NCBI GenBank assembly: GCA_963786195.1
Contig: CAWAYH010000004.1
Coordinates: 372,001-436,000, forward strand
Length of the DNA: 64,000 nt
Source of the DNA: CAWAYH01 sp963786195
GTDB lineage: Bacteria > Acidobacteriota > Vicinamibacteria > Vicinamibacterales > 2-12-FULL-66-21
Direction: 5' to 3'
Within the stretch, counting starts at the first letter, position 1; each line of letters begins with the position of its first letter. This document shows positions 20,836 through 30,299 of this stretch, piece after piece. Under the pieces are notes generated by a model. That model had not been told where the DNA came from and did not search any database. It worked only from the letters and a program-made list of their open reading frames with translations. Position numbers and translations under genes: made by a program.

Positions 20836-21559
20836 CGTTCGTGACGGAGCCGTCGTCAAAGGCGTGAGCTTCGAGGGCCTGCGCCGGGCCGGCGATCCGG
20901 CGGAGCTTGCGTCGCGCTACAACGCCGAGGGCATCGACGAGCTGGTGATACTGGATGTCACCGCGACGATCGAGGGCCGGCGCGCGCTCGAGAGCACTAT
21001 CCGTGACGTCTCCAGGCAATTGTTCATTCCGCTCGCGGTTGGAGGAGGCATTCGGAGCGAGGCGGACGCGGCCGCGGCCATCGACGCGGGCGCGGACAAG
21101 GTGAGCATCAATACGGCAGCGCTGGAGAATCCGGGGATCCTCACCGGCCTCGCGAGTCGCTACGGCAGTCAGGCGGTCGTCGTGGCGATCGACGCAAAGG
21201 CGCGTGACGGCCGATTCGACGTCTATGCGCGCAGCGGGCAATCGGCCACGGGCCGCGACGCCGTTGAGTGGGCGCGCGAGGCGGAGTCGCGCGGCGCCGG
21301 CGAGATCCTCCTGACCTCCATCGACCGCGATGGCACACGCGCGGGATTCGACTGTATCCTCACCGCCGCCGTGTCGTCCGCCGTCTCGATACCGGTCATC
21401 GCGTCCGGCGGGGCGGGCACGTTCGAGCACTTCCTCGATGTGTTCACCGACGGTCAGGCGGACGCCGCGCTCGCGGCATCGATCTTTCACTACGCCGAGC
21501 AGGGCGTCGCCGACCTCAAACGGTTTCTGAAGTCTCACGACGTTCCAGTCCGTCTCTGA
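20804..21559 (+). CDS. hisF: Imidazole glycerol phosphate synthase, cyclase subunit HisF
   Basis: 251 residues, (beta/alpha)8 barrel. The N-terminal catalytic Asp lies in RIIACLDVRDGAVVKGVSFE, the second in LLTSIDRDGTRAGFD, and phosphate sites are PLAVGGGIRS and IASGGAGTFEH. It joins ammonia to PRFAR, yielding IGP and AICAR. It lies before hisA, whereas the common order is hisA then hisF. Confidence 0.95.
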   Translation: MLSKRIIACLDVRDGAVVKGVSFEGLRRAGDPAELASRYNAEGIDELVILDVTATIEGRRALESTIRDVSRQLFIPLAVGGGIRSEADAAAAIDAGADKVSINTAALENPGILTGLASRYGSQAVVVAIDAKARDGRFDVYARSGQSATGRDAVEWAREAESRGAGEILLTSIDRDGTRAGFDCILTAAVSSAVSIPVIASGGAGTFEHFLDVFTDGQADAALAASIFHYAEQGVADLKRFLKSHDVPVRL

Positions 21560-21563
21560 GATC

Positions 21564-22253
21564 ATGCTCATTCCATCCATCGATCTGCAGGGCGGCCGCA
21601 TCGTGCAGCTCGTTCAGGGTGAGCGTCCCGCCCTCGAGTTCAGCGATATCGACGGGTGGATCCGGCGCTTCACCGGCTTCCCGAAGATCCAGCTCATCGA
21701 CCTCGACGCGGCAAAGGGAACCGGCACCAATGAGGCGCTGGTCGCCAGGATCTGCGCACGGCTGCCGTGCAGAGTGGGTGGCGGCATCCGCACGGTGGAG
21801 CGCGCGCACCAGATTCTCGCCCTCGGCGCGACGCACGCGATCGTCGGGTCCGCGTTGTTTCGCAACGACGGCATCGACGTCGAGTTTGCCCGCCGAATGT
21901 CCGAGGCAATCGGCGCAGCACGGCTGATCGCGGCCGTCGACAGCCGCGGAGGACGCGTAGTCGTGGACGGCTGGCGCACCGAACTCGCGATCACGACCGT
22001 GCAGGCGCTCGAAGCCCTCGAACCGTTCGTGAGCGAGTTCCTCTACACGCACGTCGATCGCGAAGGCCTCATGCAGGGCACGGACCTGGCGGCGATCACC
22101 GCTGTCCGTGCCGCCACGAAACGGCGACTGACGGCTGCCGGCGGGATCACGACAATGGAAGAGGTCGATCTGCTCGATGCCGCCGGGGTGGACGCGGTCG
22201 TCGGGATGGCCCTGTACAGCGGAAAGCTGTCGCTGCCGGACGGGCACCGCTGA
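21564..22253 (+). CDS. hisA: ProFAR isomerase HisA
   Basis: 229 residues starting four bases after hisF. The barrel resembles HisF: MLIPSIDLQGGRIVQLVQGE with catalytic Asp, VGGGIRTVERAHQIL, LYTHVDREGLMQGTD with the second Asp, and TAAGGITTMEEVDLL. It carries out Amadori isomerisation of ProFAR to PRFAR. It is the last gene of the his cluster; the next start (22274) encodes an unrelated lipoprotein peptidase. Confidence 0.95.
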   Translation: MLIPSIDLQGGRIVQLVQGERPALEFSDIDGWIRRFTGFPKIQLIDLDAAKGTGTNEALVARICARLPCRVGGGIRTVERAHQILALGATHAIVGSALFRNDGIDVEFARRMSEAIGAARLIAAVDSRGGRVVVDGWRTELAITTVQALEALEPFVSEFLYTHVDREGLMQGTDLAAITAVRAATKRRLTAAGGITTMEEVDLLDAAGVDAVVGMALYSGKLSLPDGHR

Positions 22254-22273
22254 CTTCGAGTACGCTTCCGCCG

Positions 22274-24594
22274 ATGCAGCCTCGCGTCCTGTTCCTGCTT
22301 CCTCTGCTCTTCCTGACAATGACTGGTTGTTCGCGGCAGCCCGGGCTCTTCTCCGATCAGAATGCCCGCGCCCACATCGGCATGCTGGCGGGCACGATTG
22401 GCAGCCGGCCGGTCGGCACCGAGGCCAACGCGCGCGCCCGCGCGTACATCGTCGACCAGTTGCGCCTCTATCGGTTTCGAGGTGCGGGTCCAGGAGACCG
22501 ACGCGCGGCGTCCGTCGATCGGCCGCACCGCGCGCGTCTCCAACATCATCGCGATTCGACAGGGACGTCGGCGCCGAAGCCGTCGGTCTCGTGGCGCACT
22601 ACGATTCGGCCCCCGAGTCGCCGGGTGCGGCAGACGATGGGCTTGGGACGGGCGTGGCGCTGGAGGCGGCACGCGTGCTCGCCGCGCGCACCGATCGCAA
22701 CTGGTCGCTGATGGTGCTGCTGACCGACGGTGAGGAAGCCGGATTGATGGGCGCCGCCGCGCTGATTGCGGACCGTGAGGTGACGAGCCGGCTGCAGGCC
22801 TACATCAACCTCGAGGCGATCGGATCGTCAGGTCCGCCATTTCTGTTCGAGACCGGACCGGCCAACGGGTGGCTCGTTCGATCCTGGGCGCGGTACGCGC
22901 CGTGGCCCCGCGGTGGATCCTTCGGCATCGAGGTGTACCGCCGGCTGCCGAACGACACCGACTTCTCCATTCTCAAGCGCGCAGCTCATTCCGGGACTCA
23001 ACCTCGCGACTGTGAACGACAGCTACGCCTACCACACGGCGCGCGATACGCCGGAGCGCCTGTCGCCCCAGACCATCCGCACGACCGGCGAGCAGGCGGT
23101 CGCCATCGTGCTGGCGCTCGACGGCGTCGATATCACACAGCGATCGGTCACCGACCGGACGTACTTCGACATCGCTGGACGGACGGCCGGCGTCGTATGG
23201 CCCACTGCTCGGCGGGTTCATCGCCGCGGCTGCCTTGCTCCTCGGGATCGTCGCGTGGGTCCGAATCACGTCCGCGGCAGTTCAGCTGGAGGGATTGGGC
23301 CGCTGGATCCTGACCTGCGTCTGGACGATCGCGGGCGCGTCCGCGTCCGCCGCGTCGATGATCGGCGCGACGTGGGCGTTGCGCGCGGCGCGCGAAACGT
23401 ATCACCCGTGGTACGCGCAGCCCGATCGCCTCTTTCTTCTGCTCGTCGCCGTCGGCATCACGTCCGGCTGGGGCGTCGCGCGTCTCGGACACTGGCTGCC
23501 CGAGCGCGCGCGCGTGATTCGACATCCCTGCGTGACGTGGAGCATTACGCTGCCGGCGTGGATCGTGCTCGCCGGCGCCATGTTCTGGCTCGCGCCGGCG
23601 GCGGCCTATCTCTGGCTGCTTCCGCTGCTGACGGCGGGCGTGCTGCTGGTCGGGCTGCCGCCGGCCAACGACGCCGCGTCCCGCGCGGTGTCACTGGCCG
23701 TGTTCGGTGTTGCCGCGGTGATGTGGCTGCCGAATACGACGGACCTCCTCCGCTTCATCGTCGCGATCTTCGGGCGGCTGCCGATCGTCACGCCGATTTT
23801 CGTGTACGGCGTCGTCATCTCGGCGGCGGGCTTGATGATCGTTCCGCCGCTCGTCGCTGCGCTGCGCGCCGCGGCGCCCGATGCTTCGCCCCGCCCTCGT
23901 GACGGCCTGTCTGCTGGTGGCCGTTGCCGTCACAGCAGGATTCGCGTACGTGGCGCACGCCTACACATACGACCAGCCGCTGCGCCGTCATGTCCGCGCG
24001 CTTCAGGAGACTGCAGACGGTCCGGCGGTGTGGGAAGTCGCATCAACGGAACCTGGTCTGGATCTCACACCGGACGCGCCGGGTAACTGGTCGCCATCTC
24101 GCACCGCTGCGTCGACGACCCTGCCGTGGGGACAGTTGCCGCATCCTTTCGTGTTCCGCGCGACCGGACCGACGCTGGGTCCCGCGCCCGCCGCGATCAG
24201 CGGCTTCACCGTCGAGCCGCTTGCGGCAGGCACGGAGGTGACGGTCACGGTCGTCCCCCACACGCAAGGCCTCGCGCTGTCGTTCGTCCTGCCGCAGGGG
24301 CTGGTGCCCGCGCGATCGAGCCTGCCCGGCGTCGTCCGGCTGGGGCGCTGGACCGCCACGTACGTCGCCCCTCCCACGGGAGGTATCGCGTTCCGGGCGA
24401 GCTTCGGCACGATCGACCGAGCGCGCCACCGCGACCTGCGCGTGGTCGTGACGGATTTCGGGTTTTCCGGCGGTCAGGGCTGGCAGCGGCTGCCCGCCTG
24501 GCTGCCGCAGGAGCGGGCGGTCTGGTCGGTCGCGGCCACGTGGGTACTCTCGCCGCCCGACCCCCAGGTTGCGCAGCCCGGCCCGTTACGTTAA
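22274..24594 (+). CDS. M28 family metallopeptidase lipoprotein with multi-pass membrane region, five frameshifts
   Basis: ATG 22274 opens a lipoprotein signal with lipobox LTMTGC. The peptidase domain follows: LVAHYDSAPESPGAADDGLG (metal His and bridging Asp), LLTDGEEAGLMGA (catalytic and metal Glu), NDTDFSIL and a distal ATVNDSYAYHTARDTPE His. Then come about eight membrane helices (about 23210-23860) and a C-terminal beta-rich periplasmic domain from 23881. This layout is that of Fxna/ERMP1-like membrane M28 proteases. Frame changes at about 22471, 22560, 22980, 23201 and 23880 are each removed by deleting one base. About 770 residues when joined. Confidence 0.75.
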
Positions 24595-24603
24595 ACTACG
24601 TAG

Positions 24604-24627
24604 CCACTACGTTGTTTCGCGTAGTGG
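24604..24627. promoter_or_regulatory. Inverted repeat upstream of the ATPase gene
   Basis: CCACTACG (24604-24611) and CGTAGTGG (24620-24627) are perfect 8-bp arms around TTGTTTCG. A further ACTACGTA lies just upstream (24595-24602). It sits 22 bp before the ATG 24649, so it could be an operator or a hairpin ending the upstream transcript; no T-run follows. Confidence 0.45.
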
Positions 24628-24648
24628 TCCCGGCCCCTGGCCTCAGCG

Positions 24649-25794
24649 ATGACGAATCCCTTCGTCTACGGCGAGATCGTCCCCGCCGCGGCGTTCGTGG
24701 ACCGCGAGGTCGAGCTCGACCGGCTGGCAGGCGACCTCAACGCGGGCCAGAAGGTCTTCCTGATCTCCCCCCGGCGCTACGGCAAGTCGTCGCTCGTCCG
24801 CCAGGCGCTCGAGGGCGCGGCCCGGGGCGGGGCCCTGACCGTCGAGGTCACCGTCAGCAGCTACAGCTCGTACGTAGCGTTTCTCGAAGGCTACGCGCGG
24901 GCGCTCGTGTCCGCCGAAACCCGGCTCGATCGCGCGCGATCGTGGCTCCGCGAAATGCTCGCGGGCGTCAGGCCGGAAGTCCGGATCGAACCCGACGACA
25001 GCGGGCGCGGCCGCCTGGCGGTCTCGTTCCCGACCGTCCGCACCGAGCGTGACGTCGCGCATCTCGCACAGGCCGTCTTTGCATTTCCAGGTCGGATCGC
25101 TGAAGCGAGAAAACGACGGATGGTGATCGCGCTGGACGAGTTCCAGGGCATCGCCGCCTTCAACGGCGGCAGCGTCGAGCACGCGCTCCGCGCCGCGGTT
25201 CAGCAGCAGCGGCAGGTCGGCTACGTGTTCGCCGGATCCGAGCCCACGTTGATGGAGAGGATGCTCGGGCGAAGCCGTCCGTTCTACAAAGCCGGCCCCG
25301 TGATGCGGCTGCAGAAGATTCCGGCGGATCGCTTTGCGGCGTTCATCGAGTCAAAGCTCAAAGCCACGGGCGTGAAGCCGGCTCCGGGGCTGGGCATGTC
25401 GATCGTGGAGCTGGCCGGCAATCTTCCGTACGACGTGCAACGCCTGGCACACGAGGTCTGGGATGACGTGAAGGTTGGAGGACGACGGGCGGCGGACCTC
25501 GACGATCTGCACGCGACGCTGAAGCGGCTGCTCGGGGAACACGAGAAGCTGTTCGAAGGCACCTGGCAGCGGCTGACACTCTCGCAGCGCGCGGCGCTTC
25601 GCGCGGCGGTGCTCGAGTACGGCCGCGAGCTGCTCTCCGCCGACGTGCGCGCCCGGCATCGCCTGAGCGGGACGTCGACGGTGCAGGCCTCGCTCGCGGC
25701 CCTCGTGCGGGAAGACATCCTGACGCGCGACGGCACCCGGTATGCCGTGGTCGATTCGCTGTTCCGGGAGTGGATCGCCAGACGGACGTTCTGA
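24649..25794 (+). CDS. AAA ATPase of the archaeal-ATPase (STAND-like) family
   Basis: 381 residues. Walker A is in LISPRRYGKSSLVRQ and Walker B is MVIALDEFQG, followed by a sensor-like YVFAGSEPTLMERML and a C-terminal winged-helix-type region (TLSQRAALRAAVLEYG, DSLFREWIARR). This is the pattern of PF01637-type ATPases, whose role is usually unknown and which sometimes accompany defence or toxin genes. No partner gene was recognised. The frame is intact. Likely cytoplasmic. Confidence 0.75.
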   Translation: MTNPFVYGEIVPAAAFVDREVELDRLAGDLNAGQKVFLISPRRYGKSSLVRQALEGAARGGALTVEVTVSSYSSYVAFLEGYARALVSAETRLDRARSWLREMLAGVRPEVRIEPDDSGRGRLAVSFPTVRTERDVAHLAQAVFAFPGRIAEARKRRMVIALDEFQGIAAFNGGSVEHALRAAVQQQRQVGYVFAGSEPTLMERMLGRSRPFYKAGPVMRLQKIPADRFAAFIESKLKATGVKPAPGLGMSIVELAGNLPYDVQRLAHEVWDDVKVGGRRAADLDDLHATLKRLLGEHEKLFEGTWQRLTLSQRAALRAAVLEYGRELLSADVRARHRLSGTSTVQASLAALVREDILTRDGTRYAVVDSLFREWIARRTF

Positions 25795-25814
25795 AGCCTC
25801 TGATTGGAGACGCG

Positions 25815-27134
25815 ATGACACGCTTCCTGGAACGACTGGGCCTCGGTCGGCCTGACCTGCGTGCGTGGGCGTTGTACGACCTGGCGAACTCGGCGTTTCA
25901 GACGACCATCATCGCGGTCCTCTTCCCCATCTACTTCCACAACGTCATCGCTGCCGACTTGACCGGGAGCGTGGCCACCAGCCGGTTCGCGTGGGCCACG
26001 ACGATCGCCATTCTCATCGTCGCCCTCGTCGCGCCGCTGCTCGGCGCCATCGCCGACTACGCGGCGATGAAGAAAAAGATGCTCGCGGCGTTCCTGACGA
26101 TTGGTGTGCTGTCCACCATTGCCATGTTCTGGATCCGGCCCGGCGACTGGCTCTTCGCGCTGACGCTCTTCGTGATTGGCAACGTCGGCGTCGCCGGGAG
26201 CATCGTGTTTTACGAGTCGCTCCTGCCGCATCTCGTCGGAGAAGGTGACCTCGATCGTGTCTCGTCGGCCGGCTACGCAATCGGATACCTCGGCGGCGGT
26301 CTGCTGCTGGCCATCAACCTGGTGATGATTCAGAAGCCGGGCTGGTTCGGGATTCCCGATGCCGATACGGCCGTCCGCCTGTCGCTCGCCAGCGTGGGAG
26401 TCTGGTGGCTGGTCTTTTCGATTCCGCTCTTCGTCAAGATTCCGGAGCCGGGCACGCCAACGCAATTCGACGAACACGCCGGCTCCAGCCTGCTCGTCAT
26501 CGGCCTGAAGCGGCTCGTCGAGACCTTCCACGAGCTTCGTCGATACAAGCAGGCGTTCCTGATGCTCTGCGCCTTTCTCATCTACAACGATGGGATTCAG
26601 ACGATCATCCGGATGGCCACGACCTACGGCAGCGAAATCGGCATCGATCAAAATGCCATGATCATGGCGCTGCTCCTGACGCAGTTCATCGGTGTGCCTG
26701 CAGCCTTCGGGTTCGGCGCCATCGCGGGCCGCCTCGGTGCGAAGCGATCCGTGTTTGCCGGTCTTTCTGCCTACACGCTGATCACGGTGCTGGGCTACTA
26801 CATGACCTCGTCCACGCATTTCTACATGCTGGCGATTCTGGTCGGCCTCGTGCAGGGCGGGACCCAGGCGCTGAGCCGGTCGCTGTTTGCGAGCATGATC
26901 CCGCGGTACAAGTCGTCCGAGTTCTTCGCCTTCTTCGGCGTGTTCGAGCGCTACGCCGGCATCCTGGGCCCGCTGCTGTTCGCGACAATGGTCCATGCGA
27001 GCGGGTCGGGTCGCAACGCCATCCTGGCTGTCCTGATCTTCTTTGTGATCGGCGGCGCGATTCTCGCGTTCGTCGACGTCGATGCCGGTCGACGGGCCGC
27101 GCGCGCGGCCGAAGCCGAAGCGGTAAGAGCATGA
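25815..27134 (+). CDS. MFS transporter of the UMF1/Atg22-like family
   Basis: 439 residues from ATG 25815, chosen because the family N-terminus ERLGLGRPDLRAWALYDLANSAF begins there. It has twelve predicted membrane segments, among them ATTIAILIVALVAPLLGAIAD, LFALTLFVIGNVGVAGSIVFYESLLP, the GYAIGYLGGGLLLAINL motif, and LVQGGTQALSRSLFASMIP near the C-terminus. Members have been linked to amino-acid or drug efflux; the substrate is not predictable here. It starts 20 bp after the ATPase. Confidence 0.85.
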   Translation: MTRFLERLGLGRPDLRAWALYDLANSAFQTTIIAVLFPIYFHNVIAADLTGSVATSRFAWATTIAILIVALVAPLLGAIADYAAMKKKMLAAFLTIGVLSTIAMFWIRPGDWLFALTLFVIGNVGVAGSIVFYESLLPHLVGEGDLDRVSSAGYAIGYLGGGLLLAINLVMIQKPGWFGIPDADTAVRLSLASVGVWWLVFSIPLFVKIPEPGTPTQFDEHAGSSLLVIGLKRLVETFHELRRYKQAFLMLCAFLIYNDGIQTIIRMATTYGSEIGIDQNAMIMALLLTQFIGVPAAFGFGAIAGRLGAKRSVFAGLSAYTLITVLGYYMTSSTHFYMLAILVGLVQGGTQALSRSLFASMIPRYKSSEFFAFFGVFERYAGILGPLLFATMVHASGSGRNAILAVLIFFVIGGAILAFVDVDAGRRAARAAEAEAVRA

Positions 27135-27165
27135 GCGGCGCGAGCGAGCATGGCGCCCGCCTCCG

Positions 27166-27325
27166 CGCCGGAGGCGCTACGGCGAGGTCTCGCCGGAGCA
27201 ATATGTGCGGCCTTGCGACGCGAGCGAGCGGAGCGAAGCGAGCCACGCGATCGGAGCGCGCCGGCGAAGCGGCGCGCGAGAGCGCGTGTTGGGGAGTCCG
27301 AGGGGCAAAGCCCCTCGGATAAAAC
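27166..27325. repeat. Dispersed GC-rich intergenic repeat with terminal hairpin (copy 1)
   Basis: Contains GGCGAGGTCTCGCCGGAGC (about 27182-27200), an AGCGAGCGGAGCGAAGCGAG block and a terminal hairpin CCGAGGGG-CAAAG-CCCCTCGG (27299-27319) preceded by GCGCGTGTTGGGGAGT. The same modules occur in inverted orientation at 42303-42480. It fills the gap between the MFS gene and the acyltransferase. Confidence 0.7.
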
Positions 27326-27326
27326 A

Positions 27327-28658
27327 ATGAGCTGGCGCGCAAACCCGGCGGTGCGAGCGCTCGCGAGAGCGGCCTGCTGGCTCTTCTACCGGATCGACTC
27401 GATTGGCGACGTGCCGCCAGAGGGTGCGGTGCTGCTGTTGCCCAACCACCCCAACGCGCTGCTGGATCCGGCGATCGTCTGGGCCACCGCCGGACGCGAC
27501 GTCAGGTTCCTCGCGAAATCGACGTTGTTCGATGGTCCGTTCAGGCTCGTGCTGGCGGGCGCGGGCGCCATTCCCGTCTACCGCAAACGCGACGAGGGCG
27601 TGGACACGTCGCGCAACGCCGAGACGTTCTCGGCCGTCTCCCGGGCGCTCGAGGGAGGCGACGCCGTGTGCCTCTTTCCGGAGGGGATCAGCCACTCGAG
27701 TGGGCGTCTTGCACCGCTCAGGACTGGCGCCGCGCGCATGGCGCTGGCCGCGGAACACGAGGGCACCGCGGTTGCGCTGATCCCGGTCGGGCTCAACTTC
27801 GATCGCAAGACGGCGTTTCGCTCCCGCGTGACCGTCGTGTTCGGCCCGCCGTTCTCCGGACGCGACCTGCTGCCGGCCTCGCGTGACCTTCATCACGAGT
27901 CGGTACGGCAACTCACCGATCGGATCGCCGATCACATCCGGCGGCTGCTCGTCGAAGCCGACCCGAACGCGGACGCCGCCCTCGTCGATCGCGTCGATCG
28001 GCTGTACGCCGCAGCCCGGGACCGTCCGTCGGATCCCGAGGAGCGCCTGACGCGTCGACGCACGATTGCCGCCGGCATGGATCACCTGCGCGCGGCGGAT
28101 CCCGATCGGTACGACGACATCCTCATGCGTCTGCGCCGGTACGATCAACGATTGCGCCGGTTCGGGCTCAGGGATCGTCACCTGGACTGGCAGGTCTCGA
28201 CGGGAGATGCCGTCACATTTGCGTTGCGCGAGCTGGCGCTCGGCGTGATCCTGCTGCCGCTATGCGCGATCGGGCTGATCGCCTTCTTCGTGCCGTACTG
28301 GCTGACCGGTTTTGCCGCCCGTCAGGTCACGCGTCAGCGTGACGTCCTGGCGACCGCTCAGGTCTTTACCGGCGCCGCCATCTACGCCGCGTGGCTGGCG
28401 GTACTCGCCGCGATCGCCTGGCGGTTCTCGGGTCGGACGCTCGCGATCGTGGCGGTTCTGCTGCTGCCGGTGGTGGCGGTGGCCTCCCTGTTCGCGATCG
28501 AGCGCGAGTCGGCCGTGCTGGACGCGGTCCGCGCCTGGTGGCACCTGCGGCGGGCGCGCACGAGCACGCGAGAACGGCTCAGACGCGACCGCTCCGAGCT
28601 GGCCGATGTCCTGGACGACGTGAACACGTGGCTGGGCTCCCAGACGAAAGTGACGTGA
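27327..28658 (+). CDS. PlsC-type lysophospholipid/glycerol-phosphate acyltransferase
   Basis: 443 residues from ATG 27327, seven bases after the repeat hairpin. The acyltransferase motif NHxxxxD appears as LLPNHPNALLDPAIV, followed by FLAKSTLFDGP, GAGAIPVYRKRDEG and LFPEGISHSSGRL. Three or so membrane helices follow (VILLPLCAIGLIAFFVPYWL and two more near 28380 and 28440). It probably acylates 1-acyl-glycerol-3-phosphate at the inner membrane. Its stop overlaps a possible GTG start of the next gene (GTGA). Confidence 0.82.
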   Translation: MSWRANPAVRALARAACWLFYRIDSIGDVPPEGAVLLLPNHPNALLDPAIVWATAGRDVRFLAKSTLFDGPFRLVLAGAGAIPVYRKRDEGVDTSRNAETFSAVSRALEGGDAVCLFPEGISHSSGRLAPLRTGAARMALAAEHEGTAVALIPVGLNFDRKTAFRSRVTVVFGPPFSGRDLLPASRDLHHESVRQLTDRIADHIRRLLVEADPNADAALVDRVDRLYAAARDRPSDPEERLTRRRTIAAGMDHLRAADPDRYDDILMRLRRYDQRLRRFGLRDRHLDWQVSTGDAVTFALRELALGVILLPLCAIGLIAFFVPYWLTGFAARQVTRQRDVLATAQVFTGAAIYAAWLAVLAAIAWRFSGRTLAIVAVLLLPVVAVASLFAIERESAVLDAVRAWWHLRRARTSTRERLRRDRSELADVLDDVNTWLGSQTKVT

Positions 28659-30163
28659 ATGCCGTGACCGGATTGCCCGCGATGCGTCTTTCTGATCTGG
28701 CCGCGGGATTCCCCGTGTCGCCCACCGGCCTCGACCCCGAGATCATCGGGATTTCCGAGGACAGCCGCCGGATCACTCGCGGCATGCTCTTCGTCGCGAT
28801 CCCCGGCTCCGCCCTCGATGGTCACGCCTACATCGCGGACGCCGTCTCACGGGGCGCAGCCGCCGTCGTCGCCGAGCGCACGGGCGCGATTCCTCCCGGC
28901 ATCGCGGTGGTGCGCGTGCCGTCGAGCCGTGCCGCGCTCGCCCTGCTCGCGTCACGTTTTTATCGCACGGCGGGCAATTCCCTTCAGCTGATTGGCTTCA
29001 CCGGCACGTTCGGCAAGACCAGCACGAGCGAGATCCTGCGCGCGCTGCTCGACGCGGGCGGATCGCGCACAGGCGTCATCGGATCGCTCGGCGCACGGTT
29101 CGCCAACTACCGTGACCTGGACAACGGCCTGACGACACCCGCTCCAGTCGAGCTGCACCGAGCGCTGAAACGACTCGAGCAGGCGGGTGCATCGACCGCG
29201 ATCCTCGAGGTGACGAGCCATGCCCTCAGGCTCGGGCGGGTGGACGGTCTCCGCTTCTCAGGCGGACTCATCGCCGCCATCTTGCCGGGGGAACACACCG
29301 ACTTCCATCGCTCGTACGACGATTACGTCGAGGCCAAGCAGCTGTTCCTCGCGCACCTCGAGCCGGACGCGCTCCTGGCATATGACGCGGACAACGTCGC
29401 GGCGCGACGAATGATCGCGGATTGGGATTCGCAGGCGACACGTCGCGCGTCACGCACTGCAGGCTTCACGACCGAGGGCCGAGAAGCCGACCTGCAGATA
29501 TCCGACGTCGTCATGGGCCGCAGCGGTACCTCGTTCAAGGCAGCCGGCCCGGTTGTCGGCGAGCGTCGTGGGGAGGCTCTGCACAGCGCGCTCCTCGGGC
29601 GCGGACATCTGCGGAACGTTTCGCTCGCGCTCACATACGCTCTGAGCGGCGGATTGAGCATCGACAGCGCGAGACGTATCCTGGCCGGCCTGACGCCGCT
29701 GCGCCGCCGGATGGAAACCTACGTCGTGGCCGGACGCCCGGTCCTCGACGACACCGCCGCGCACCCCGACAGTCTGCGCGAGGTCTTCGACGTGGTCGCG
29801 CTCCTCCCCCAATCCACCGTGGCCGTCGTCTACGCCGCCCGGGGCAGTCGCGGCGCCGACATCAACAAACGGAACGCCACGGCGCTGGCCGATCTCGCCG
29901 CCGTCCACGGCGTCGACTCGCTCATCGTCACGGCCGCCATCGATTCGACGAGCCCGACCGACGCCGCGAAGCCCGTGGAAATCGACGCGGCGCGTCAGGC
30001 GCTCGTCGCACGGGGCCGCCGCTTCGTCTGGCACGACGCGCTCGACGATGCCCTGCGCGAGGCGCTGGAGCGCACCCGCGCGGGTGACCTGCTGGTGCTC
30101 GTGGGGGCGCAGGGTATGAACGACGCAAAGGCGATCCTCGGGTCGCTCGACCTGAAGCGGTAG
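28655..30163 (+). CDS. Mur ligase family protein, MurE-like
   Basis: About 502 residues from GTG 28655 (overlap GTGA with the upstream stop); ATG 28682 (MRLSDLAAGFP) is the alternative. The three Mur-ligase domains are visible: N-terminal GISEDSRRITRGMLFVAIPG, an ATP loop GFTGTFGKTSTSEILRALL where canonical MurE has GTNGKTT, central ILEVTSHALRLGRVDGL and GEHTDFHRSYDDYVEAKQLFL, and a C-terminal domain (LRRRMETYVVAGRPVLDDTA). The usual VVDYAHTPD is altered to VLDDTAAHPDSL, and no DNPR-type amino-acid selectivity motif is seen. It could be a divergent tripeptide synthetase or a non-murein ligase paired with the acyltransferase. Confidence 0.75.
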   Translation: MNAVTGLPAMRLSDLAAGFPVSPTGLDPEIIGISEDSRRITRGMLFVAIPGSALDGHAYIADAVSRGAAAVVAERTGAIPPGIAVVRVPSSRAALALLASRFYRTAGNSLQLIGFTGTFGKTSTSEILRALLDAGGSRTGVIGSLGARFANYRDLDNGLTTPAPVELHRALKRLEQAGASTAILEVTSHALRLGRVDGLRFSGGLIAAILPGEHTDFHRSYDDYVEAKQLFLAHLEPDALLAYDADNVAARRMIADWDSQATRRASRTAGFTTEGREADLQISDVVMGRSGTSFKAAGPVVGERRGEALHSALLGRGHLRNVSLALTYALSGGLSIDSARRILAGLTPLRRRMETYVVAGRPVLDDTAAHPDSLREVFDVVALLPQSTVAVVYAARGSRGADINKRNATALADLAAVHGVDSLIVTAAIDSTSPTDAAKPVEIDAARQALVARGRRFVWHDALDDALREALERTRAGDLLVLVGAQGMNDAKAILGSLDLKR

Positions 30164-30299
30164 CTCCGTCAGGGGCGCAAATCCGCGAGCCGCCGTCTCC
30201 GTTGTTCGGTTTTCACCTGCCATTCGTTAGCCACGGTGGAGGGGTGGGTGACGGGGCCTGTAAGTCTGTCTCTCTTTCCGTCCGTACGAGGGCGCCGTC

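Noticed and set aside
27135..27326. tRNA or other structured RNA gene between MFS and acyltransferase
   Set aside because: No cloverleaf or CCA end; the structure is explained by the dispersed repeat and its terminal hairpin.
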